In this document: positions 56,404-64,000 of the stretch, in pieces
Layout of the letters: the number at the start of each line of letters is the position of its first letter
How positions within the stretch are numbered: the stretch's first letter is position 1
Assembly: GCA_026003755.1 (NCBI GenBank)
Contig: BPHV01000004.1
Coordinates: 124,001-188,000, forward strand
Length of the DNA: 64,000 nucleotides
Direction: 5' to 3'
From: Candidatus Roseilinea sp.
GTDB lineage: Bacteria > Chloroflexota > Anaerolineae > J036 > Brachytrichaceae
The notes under the pieces: generated by a model
Databases searched by the model: none
Told to the model about the DNA's origin: nothing
What the model saw: only the letters and a program-made list of their open reading frames with translations
Translations under genes and position numbers: made by a program

Positions 56404-58905
56404 ATGAGCGCGATCGAACTGCCCATCACGGGCATGACCTGCGCCAACTGCGCCAACACTATCGCGCGCGTCCTGCGCAACACGCCCGGCGTCACCGACG
56501 CGTCGGTGAACTTAGCGGGCGAACGCGCCTCGGTGACGTTCGACCCGGCACAGATCTCAGCAGCCCAGCTCATCGAGCGCGTGCGCGCTGCAGGCTACGA
56601 TGTGCCGCTGGCGCGCGTCGAGCTGCCGGTCGTGGGCATGACCTGCGCCAACTGCGCTCATACGATTGAGCGCATCGTGAAGCAATTGCCCGGCGTCGCC
56701 GAAGCCAGCATCAACCTCGCCAGCGAGCGCCTGTCCGTGGGCTATCTGCCCGGCGCAGCGAGCATCGCCGAGGTCGTCGCCGCGATCCGCCGGGCCGGCT
56801 ATGACGTGCCAACACAAGCTACGACGGCCGATCGCGCATCGCCATCGGAGGTGGGGCGCACCGCGCACCGCGCCGAGATCGCCGACCGCCAGCGGCGCAT
56901 GGTCGTGGGCTTGATCTTCGCCCTGCCGGCCTTCGCGCTCAGCATGAGCCGCGACCTGGGGCTGCTGGCGGCGCTGTTCGGGCCGCACTTCGCCCCGATG
57001 GCCGGGCACCGAATGCCGGAGCATATCGCCGTCAACTGGATCCTGTTCGCGCTTACCCTGCCGGTGCAGGTCTACACGGGCTGGCCGTATTATCGGCACG
57101 GCTATCGGGCGCTGCGCAACGGCGCGCCCAACATGGACGTGCTGATCGCGCTCGGCTCCAGCGTCGCGTTTGGATACTCCGCCCTCGTCTTGCTGGGCGG
57201 AGGCGATGGGCATGTCTATTTCGAGACTGCGGCGATGATCCTGGCGCTGATCAGCGTGGGCAAGTATCTGGAAGCGCGCGCCAAGGGGCGCACCGGCGCC
57301 GCCATCGAGCGTCTGATCGGCTTGACGCCGAAGACCGCGCGCGTGCTGCGCCGCCGGGATTCCGCCCAGGACGATGCCTACGAAGAGATCGAAACGCCGA
57401 TCGAGCACATCGCCATCGGCGACGTGATCATCGCCCGGCCCGGCGAGCGCATCGCGGCGGACGGCGTGGTGGTCGCCGGCCGTTCCGCAGTGGACGAGAG
57501 CATGATCACTGGCGAGAGCGTGCCACGCGACAAACAGCCGGGCGACCCGGTGACCGCCGGCACGCTGAACAAGGAAGGGGTGTTGCGCTACGAAGCAGCG
57601 CGCGTCGGCAAGGACACTACCCTGGCGCAGGTCATCCGGCTGGTCGAACGGGCGCAAGGCAGCAAAGCACCCATCCAAACACTGGCCGACCACATCTCGG
57701 CCGTCTTCGTGCCGACGGTGTTGGCGATCGCCGCCCTTACCTTCGCAGCATGGCTGGTGCTGAGCGGCGACTTCGGGCGCGCCATGATCAACGCAGTGGC
57801 CGTGCTGGTCATCGCCTGCCCCTGCGCGCTCGGCCTAGCGACGCCCACCGCAATCATGGTCGGCATGGGCAAGGGCGCCGAACTCGGCATCTTGTTCAGG
57901 AACAGCGCGGCGCTGGAGCAAGTCGCGCAGGTCGGCGTCGTCGCGTTCGATAAAACCGGCACACTCACCCAGGGCAAGCCCACAGTAAGCGAGGTGCTCT
58001 CCTTCGGCGATGTGAAGGCCGAATCCGTACTCGCGCTCGCCGCAAGCGCCGAGTGGAACAGCGAGCACCCGTTAGCGCGGACCGTGGTCGAGGCTGCCGA
58101 GGCGCGCCGGCTCCCCATCGCGCCGGCGGGTCGCTTCCAGGCGCTGCCCGGCCGCGGCGTCACGGCGATCACGACGAATGGTTCGGCATCGGGCGCAGCG
58201 CAGCATCTCGTCGCCGTGGGCAACCTCAAGTTGATGCAGATGCAGGGCGTCGCTGTGGACGCGCAAGCCAGCCGAGACATCGCGCAGTTGCAGGCGAAGG
58301 GTCGAACAGTGATGCTGGTGGCAATGGACGGCAGGCTGATCGGCGCGATTGGGCTGATGGATGCACCGCGGCCGGAAGCCCGGGCGTGCATCGCCGAACT
58401 CAAGCGGCGCGGCATCTTCACCGCTATGCTGACCGGCGATAACGCGCAGGCAGCCCAGGCAGTGGCGCACGACGTCGGCTTGGACGAGGTCATCGCCGAA
58501 GTGTTGCCCGCCGACAAAGCCGCGCGGATTGCAGCGCTGCAAACGTCCGGGCGCGGCGCGGTCGCCATGGTCGGCGACGGGATCAACGACGCCCCGGCGC
58601 TGGCGCAAGCCGACATCGGCATCGCCATCGGCGCCGGCGCAGACGTGGCGATCGAGGCCGCCGACATCACCCTAATGCGCAGCGACCTGCGCGGCGTAGT
58701 CCAAGCCATTGACCTTGCCCGACTGACCGCGCGCGGCATCCGCCAAAATCTGTTCTGGGCGTTCTTCTACAACGCCCTGCTCATCCCAACGGCGGCGCTT
58801 GGCGTCTTTCAGCAATACGGGCCGATCCTGGCCGCGGGGGCCATGGCCTTCAGCTCGCTCTTCGTAATCGGCAACAGCCTGCGCCTGCGCCGGGCGCGGG
58901 TATAA
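56404..58905 (+). CDS. copA: Copper-exporting P1B-type ATPase
   Basis: The 833-residue inner-membrane pump has two N-terminal HMA domains (GMTCANCANTI and GMTCANCAHTI), then membrane helices, the Cu-binding CPC (residues 472-474) and the phosphorylated Asp516 in DKTGTLT. The hinge is GDGINDAPAL. It exports Cu(I) from the cytoplasm. It follows copZ directly and is probably controlled by CsoR through the operator at 56122. Intact. Confidence 0.97.
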   Translation: MSAIELPITGMTCANCANTIARVLRNTPGVTDASVNLAGERASVTFDPAQISAAQLIERVRAAGYDVPLARVELPVVGMTCANCAHTIERIVKQLPGVAEASINLASERLSVGYLPGAASIAEVVAAIRRAGYDVPTQATTADRASPSEVGRTAHRAEIADRQRRMVVGLIFALPAFALSMSRDLGLLAALFGPHFAPMAGHRMPEHIAVNWILFALTLPVQVYTGWPYYRHGYRALRNGAPNMDVLIALGSSVAFGYSALVLLGGGDGHVYFETAAMILALISVGKYLEARAKGRTGAAIERLIGLTPKTARVLRRRDSAQDDAYEEIETPIEHIAIGDVIIARPGERIAADGVVVAGRSAVDESMITGESVPRDKQPGDPVTAGTLNKEGVLRYEAARVGKDTTLAQVIRLVERAQGSKAPIQTLADHISAVFVPTVLAIAALTFAAWLVLSGDFGRAMINAVAVLVIACPCALGLATPTAIMVGMGKGAELGILFRNSAALEQVAQVGVVAFDKTGTLTQGKPTVSEVLSFGDVKAESVLALAASAEWNSEHPLARTVVEAAEARRLPIAPAGRFQALPGRGVTAITTNGSASGAAQHLVAVGNLKLMQMQGVAVDAQASRDIAQLQAKGRTVMLVAMDGRLIGAIGLMDAPRPEARACIAELKRRGIFTAMLTGDNAQAAQAVAHDVGLDEVIAEVLPADKAARIAALQTSGRGAVAMVGDGINDAPALAQADIGIAIGAGADVAIEAADITLMRSDLRGVVQAIDLARLTARGIRQNLFWAFFYNALLIPTAALGVFQQYGPILAAGAMAFSSLFVIGNSLRLRRARV

Positions 58906-58946
58906 CTGGCGCGCGCCCGCGCAAGCGGTACACTCTTCACCCAGCC

Positions 58947-60485
58947 GTGACAGTTAGACCTACTTCCCTCCTCGACAAACTGGGGCTGCGCGAGGTGAAC
59001 TGCGGCGCATGCGGCGACGGCCATTGGATCAACGACCGCGACGGCAGCGAATTGATCTCCTACGACCCGACCACTCACGAGCCGCTCGCCCGCGTGATCC
59101 AGGCCACGCCGGCCAGCTACGACGTGATCGTCCGTCAGGCACAAAACGCCTTCATGGAATGGCGGCTGCGCCCGGCCCCCAAACGCGGCGAGCTCATCCG
59201 CGACCTGGGCAACGCGCTGCGCGAGCTGAAGGAGCCATTGGGCGATCTGGTCTCGCGAGAGATGGGCAAGATCCGCGTCGAAGGGCACGGTGAGGTGCAA
59301 GAGATGATTGACATCTGCGACTTCGCCGTCGGACTCTCGCGCCAGCTCTACGGCCTGACGATGCACTCGGAGCGGCCGGCGCACCGCATGTACGAGCAGT
59401 GGCATCCGATTGGGCCGGTCGGCGTGATCACCGCATTCAATTTCCCCGTGGCGGTGTGGTCGTGGAACGCCGCTATCGCCGTGGTCTGCGGCGACCCGGT
59501 GGTGTGGAAGCCATCGTTGCTCACGCCGCTGTGCGCCATCGCTGTGCAACACATCTGCAACCGCGTGGCCGCCGATCACCACGCCCACGGCGTCTTCAAC
59601 CTGGTCATCGGGCCAAACGAAACAATCGGCGAGGCGATGCTCAACGATGCGCGGCTGCCGTTGATCTCCTTCACCGGCTCCACCGAGGTCGGCCGACACG
59701 TAGCGGAGGCCGTGGCGCGCCGCCTGGGGCGCACCATCCTAGAGCTGGGCGGCAACAACGCCATCATCGTGACCGAGGACGCCGACCTGGATCTGGCCGT
59801 GCGGGCGATCGTGTTCGGCGCAATCGGCACGGCCGGCCAGCGCTGCACGACTACTCGCCGATTGATCGTCCACAAGGCCATTGCGCCGGAGCTGATCCGC
59901 CGACTGCAACACGCCTATGCACAGGCGGCCCAGCGCCTTGGCGACCCGCTCGCACCGGGCACGCTGGTCGGCCCACTGGTCACGCCGCAGGCCGTGCAGC
60001 GTTACTGCGAGGCGCTACAAGAGGCGATAGCCCAAGGGGGTGAAGTTCTCGCCGGCGGGCGCGCGCGCCCCGACATCGGCCCCAACTTTGTTGAGCCCAC
60101 CCTCATCAAGATGCCCTGGCAGACGCCGGTCGTGCGGCGCGAAACCTTCGCGCCCATCCTATACCTGATCGAGTACGAGACGCTCGACCACGCGATTTAC
60201 CTGAACAACGAAGTGCCGCAGGGGTTATCGTCGGCCATCTTCACCGACAGCCTGCGCGCCGCTGAGCAATTCCTCTCGGCTGCCGGATCGGACTGCGGCA
60301 TCGCCAACGTCAACATCGGCACATCCGGCGCCGAGATCGGCGGGGCGTTCGGCGGCGAGAAGGACACCGGCGGCGGGCGCGAATCCGGATCGGACGCTTG
60401 GAAGGCCTACATGCGTCGGCAGACCAACACCATCAACTACTCGCGCGACCTGCCGCTGGCGCAGGGCATCCGGTTCGAGGCATGA
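58947..60485 (+). CDS. Aldehyde dehydrogenase, ALDH7 (alpha-aminoadipate semialdehyde) type
   Basis: The 512-residue enzyme has the ALDH signatures FTGSTEVGR, the catalytic Glu in LELGGNNA and Cys in GTAGQRCTTTRR. The C-terminus GGEKDTGGGRESGSDAWKAY is typical of ALDH7 (antiquitin) enzymes of lysine breakdown, which oxidise alpha-aminoadipate semialdehyde. The start is a GTG at 58947. Neighbours do not confirm a lysine pathway, so other aldehydes are possible. Confidence 0.9.
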   Translation: MTVRPTSLLDKLGLREVNCGACGDGHWINDRDGSELISYDPTTHEPLARVIQATPASYDVIVRQAQNAFMEWRLRPAPKRGELIRDLGNALRELKEPLGDLVSREMGKIRVEGHGEVQEMIDICDFAVGLSRQLYGLTMHSERPAHRMYEQWHPIGPVGVITAFNFPVAVWSWNAAIAVVCGDPVVWKPSLLTPLCAIAVQHICNRVAADHHAHGVFNLVIGPNETIGEAMLNDARLPLISFTGSTEVGRHVAEAVARRLGRTILELGGNNAIIVTEDADLDLAVRAIVFGAIGTAGQRCTTTRRLIVHKAIAPELIRRLQHAYAQAAQRLGDPLAPGTLVGPLVTPQAVQRYCEALQEAIAQGGEVLAGGRARPDIGPNFVEPTLIKMPWQTPVVRRETFAPILYLIEYETLDHAIYLNNEVPQGLSSAIFTDSLRAAEQFLSAAGSDCGIANVNIGTSGAEIGGAFGGEKDTGGGRESGSDAWKAYMRRQTNTINYSRDLPLAQGIRFEA

Positions 60486-60560
60486 GGGTTTTATCCGACT
60501 CGCTACTCCCGATCCCCGACGAATCAGCAGTCGGGGCGAGACTGGGCCGATAATCGCAAC

Positions 60561-61535
<975 letters not shown>

Positions 61536-61554
61536 GCGAAGCGTTGCAACCGGG

Positions 61555-62226
61555 TCACTCACCGGGCTGACCGCAGAGGCCCTCGATGATGCGCCAGCCG
61601 CGCTTAACCGCCTCGGCGCGCAACGCCGCATCGGGAAAGACAGCGACCGGCTGCTGAGCCAAGCGCAACATCGGGATATCGCCTTCGGTATCGCCATAGG
61701 CGGCCAGCAACACATCGTCGCCCAGCCACGCGCGCACGCGCGCCGCCTTCACCTCGCCGGTGGAGACGACGCCATCCAGCCGGCCGGTGGCGCGGCCCGC
61801 CTCGTCGAACTGGATCGGCGTGGCGATGGCCTGCGCGCCGATGCGGCCGGCGAAGGCTTCGGCAGCCTGGCGATACGTGCCCGATGCGATGAGCAGGCGC
61901 GCGCCGGCGGCGCGGTATCCCTCCAGTTCGGCGACGACATCCGCGCGCCGCGCGCGCCAAAGTTCATCGGCGATCGCGCGCGCCAGGTCTTCGATCTGCG
62001 CGCGGGAGAGGCCGGCCAGCAGCCTCGTCATGTCCTCGAACCAGCGCTCGCGATAGCGCTGCGCGTTGATCAATCCGGCGCGCGCTGCCAGCACGCCCGG
62101 CAAACGCGAATAAAAGAACAGGCGGTAGCGCCCACCGCGCCCATGCGTCTTGAGATACTCGCCTACGATGCGCCAGGTCTCCCCTGTCGTCAGCGTGCCT
62201 TCCAGGTCCGATACCACAACACCCAT
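61555..62226 (-). CDS. HAD-superfamily (IB/PSP-like) phosphatase
   Basis: This 223-residue cytoplasmic phosphatase has the motif I SDLEGTLTTGETW (nucleophile Asp7 and acid Glu9), motif II SGTYRQAAE and motif IV AAYGDTEGDIPML. It uses Glu rather than the usual second Asp of motif I, an uncommon but known variant. It could act on phosphoserine or a related small phosphate. It follows nnr by 2 bp on the same strand and is probably co-transcribed. Confidence 0.85.
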   Translation of the reverse strand: MGVVVSDLEGTLTTGETWRIVGEYLKTHGRGGRYRLFFYSRLPGVLAARAGLINAQRYRERWFEDMTRLLAGLSRAQIEDLARAIADELWRARRADVVAELEGYRAAGARLLIASGTYRQAAEAFAGRIGAQAIATPIQFDEAGRATGRLDGVVSTGEVKAARVRAWLGDDVLLAAYGDTEGDIPMLRLAQQPVAVFPDAALRAEAVKRGWRIIEGLCGQPGE

Positions 62227-62228
62227 CT

Positions 62229-63833
62229 CTAATCCCCTTTCATGATGCGATGGCGCACTTCAGGCAGGATCGGGAGCAGGTCGCCGGCCAGCATGCCAGC
62301 GTCGCCGTGCGCCTTGCGCCAACGCTCACCCGCTGCGCCATGCAAGTAAGCGCCGCACACCGCGGCATCGAACGGCGCCAAGCCCTGCGCCAGCAAACCG
62401 GCGATGCAGCCGGCCAACACGTCGCCCGTCCCCGCCGTAGCCATGGCCGGGTTGGCAAACGGCAAGACGACGCCGCGGCAACCCGGCGCAGCGATCACGG
62501 TGTATGCCCCCTTCAACACAAGGATGTGCCCCCAGACATCGGCATATTTCAGCGCGTTGCCGATCCGATCGGACTGAATCGCGTCAACCGTTGCCCCGGC
62601 CAGGCGCGCCATCTCGCCGGCATGCGGCGTGAGGACGGCCGGCGCCGGCAGGCGCGCCGGCCAATCGGGCAGCCGCGCCAGCAGATTGAGGGCATCGGCG
62701 TCGCACACCCACCCTTTCAATTCGACGGGGCGCGACGCCAGCGCGTCGAGCAGATCGGCGACGAACGCCGCCGTCTCCGGCGCCTGCCCAATGCCCGGCC
62801 CGAGCGCCACCGCTGCGCCGCCTTTGACCGCAGCGAGCCATGCGACGAGATGAGGCAACGCCGCCGGCGTATGCCGATCGTGCGTTTCGGGCAACGAGAT
62901 GAAAGTCGCTTCGCTGCACGCGGCAGCCAGGCTCGGCTTGATCGCTTCTGGCACGGCCAGCGCGACCAGCCCCGCGCCGGCGCGGTAGGCGGCGCGCGCG
63001 GTCAACCCCGGCGCGCCGATGTAATCGCTGCAGCCGCCGATGACGGCCACGCGCCCAAATGTGCCTTTGTTAGCGTCGGGGCGCCGCACGGGCAACAGCG
63101 CGCGGATGAGCGCGTCATCGGCGAGTTGAAGATGGGGAATCGGAGGTTGAAGGTTGCTCGTCAACCTCCAATCGCGCACCCCCAATTGCTCGATGCCAAT
63201 CGGCGCAACTTCCAACTCGCCGCATGCGCCTGCTGCCGGGAAGCAATAGTGCCCGCGCTTCGGCGCGTGAAAGGTGATCGTGAGATCAACGGGCACGGTC
63301 GCCGGGTCCAGCGCGCCGGTATCGTAGTTCATACCGGTCGGCCCGTCGAGCGCAATCATCAGCGGACGCGGGCGCCGCGCATCCACCGCGCGCAACACCT
63401 CCCGCAGGGCGCCGTCAATCGGCCGCGAGACGCCGGTGCCGAGCAGAGCATCTACGACGACGTCGGCCTGCGCGATCATCTGGCGCAGCGCGCGCAAGCC
63501 GACGTCGTTCTGCGCGTCGGCGATGAAGAGCCCCTGCGCGCGCGCAGCGGCATAAACCGGATCGTCATCGTCGCGCGGCCTGAGCAGGTAACACTGCACA
63601 GTCACGCCGGCTTTCGCCAGCGCCGTCGCGCACACCAGGCCATCGCCGCCGTTGTTGCCCGGACCAACCAGCACCAGCGCACGGGGCTGGGCCGTTTGCA
63701 GCGCACTCAGACGGCGCAAGATCAGCGCCGCTGCGCCGTGGCCGGCGTTCTGCATCATCTGCGCATAGCGCAACCCATGCGCATCGGCGATGCGCTCAAC
63801 CTCGCGCATCTCCGCGACCGAGAGGATCTCCAT
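62229..63833 (-). CDS. nnr: Bifunctional NAD(P)H-hydrate epimerase/dehydratase
   Basis: Nnr repairs hydrated NAD(P)H. The 534-residue protein has the YjeF_N epimerase half (VLVGPGNNGGDGLVCATAL, about residues 54-72) and the ADP-dependent dehydratase half with the GTGDVLAGCIAGLLAQG signature near residue 468. Both halves look intact. The start at 63833 is MEILSVAEM. Confidence 0.95.
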   Translation of the reverse strand: MEILSVAEMREVERIADAHGLRYAQMMQNAGHGAAALILRRLSALQTAQPRALVLVGPGNNGGDGLVCATALAKAGVTVQCYLLRPRDDDDPVYAAARAQGLFIADAQNDVGLRALRQMIAQADVVVDALLGTGVSRPIDGALREVLRAVDARRPRPLMIALDGPTGMNYDTGALDPATVPVDLTITFHAPKRGHYCFPAAGACGELEVAPIGIEQLGVRDWRLTSNLQPPIPHLQLADDALIRALLPVRRPDANKGTFGRVAVIGGCSDYIGAPGLTARAAYRAGAGLVALAVPEAIKPSLAAACSEATFISLPETHDRHTPAALPHLVAWLAAVKGGAAVALGPGIGQAPETAAFVADLLDALASRPVELKGWVCDADALNLLARLPDWPARLPAPAVLTPHAGEMARLAGATVDAIQSDRIGNALKYADVWGHILVLKGAYTVIAAPGCRGVVLPFANPAMATAGTGDVLAGCIAGLLAQGLAPFDAAVCGAYLHGAAGERWRKAHGDAGMLAGDLLPILPEVRHRIMKGD

Positions 63834-63885
63834 ACCCGGAGGGCCTACATATCCCTTCCCCGCCCTTCCCTCGGGCGCAGGCGCG

Positions 63886-64000
63886 TCAGCTCAACAGTTT
63901 CATGGCTTCTTCCACAACGCGCTCAACGGTGAAGCCAAGCCGGCTGTAGACATCTTTGAAAGGCGCTGACGCACCGAAGCGATTGTCGAGCGCGACAAAA
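63886..64000 (-). CDS. tkt: Transketolase, C-terminal end only (5' part beyond the window)
   Basis: The minus-strand frame reads LDNRFGASAPFKDVYSRLGF and ends VVEEAMKLLS at the stop 63886-63888. The GASAP segment is typical of the transketolase C-terminus. Only 37 codons are inside the window, so the assignment rests on that one motif. Confidence 0.75.
   Translation of the reverse strand, partial: FVALDNRFGASAPFKDVYSRLGFTVERVVEEAMKLLS

Noticed and set aside
62250-63932. A 560-codon plus-strand frame over nnr
   Set aside because: Nnr on the minus strand has both enzymatic signatures; the plus frame has none.

Overview
The window is a GC-rich bacterial chromosome segment that most resembles a Chloroflexota (Anaerolineae/Chloroflexia-type) genome. 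The grounds are indirect: a SpoVS-family protein outside any sporulation context, large secreted beta-helix and subtilase proteins with a Pro-Ile-rich basic tail, an RRM-type RNA-binding protein, PfkB and ROK-free sugar metabolism with several Gfo/Idh oxidoreductases, and decayed transposon pieces of several families. The phylum call is an inference from gene content and was not tested by a search.

Layout. 1-7.1 kb: glycerol-3-phosphate dehydrogenase (cut by the window edge), a sugar-type oxidoreductase, a heavily frameshifted alpha-L-rhamnosidase-like gene, a frameshifted OmpR-type regulator coupled to a PfkB kinase. 7.1-14.1 kb: an accessory strip with a decayed FtsK/EssC-like start, a Phd/VapC toxin-antitoxin pair, a short ISKra4-derived element, two large secreted proteins (a CUB-like repeat protein and a PA14/PPC/dockerin protein), and a graveyard of IS982, NACHT-ATPase and DDE-transposase fragments. 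14.1-28.0 kb: dense housekeeping genes: tRNA-Glu(CUC), CCA-adding enzyme, AlaX editing protein, HD hydrolase, cystathionine gamma-synthase-like enzyme, ObgE, SpoVS, IlvD, Gfo/Idh, ArgJ. 28.0-41.3 kb: a defence island. 41.4-51.3 kb: a beta-helix surface protein, a LacI regulator, another ISKra4-derived element, an S9 peptidase, QueG, and a secreted subtilase with one frameshift. 51.3-64 kb: GltX-Ndk, a TPR protein, an RRM protein, a CsoR/CopZ/CopA copper module with a visible operator, ALDH7-type dehydrogenase, aldo/keto reductase, HAD phosphatase, Nnr and the end of transketolase.

The centrepiece is the island at 28.2-40.5 kb on the minus strand. Its order is SNF2 helicase with a DUF3883-like tail, RecF/OLD-like AAA ATPase, small TOPRIM/DUF4276-like protein, DUF1156 Zn-ribbon adenine methylase, DUF433 antitoxin, DUF5615 PIN-like toxin, DUF499 AAA+ ATPase. 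All six junctions are 4-bp ATGA stop/start overlaps, so the seven genes form one coupled unit. It resembles BREX type 3 and DISARM in having a methylase plus a SNF2 helicase, but I see no PglZ, BrxC, DrmB or PLD gene. The first three genes are intact, whereas the methylase and the DUF499 gene carry about three and about six frameshifts. These may be real decay or homopolymer errors in the assembly. Two imperfect 59-bp AT-rich repeats lie upstream of the first gene, and ISKra4-type ends flank the island on both sides.
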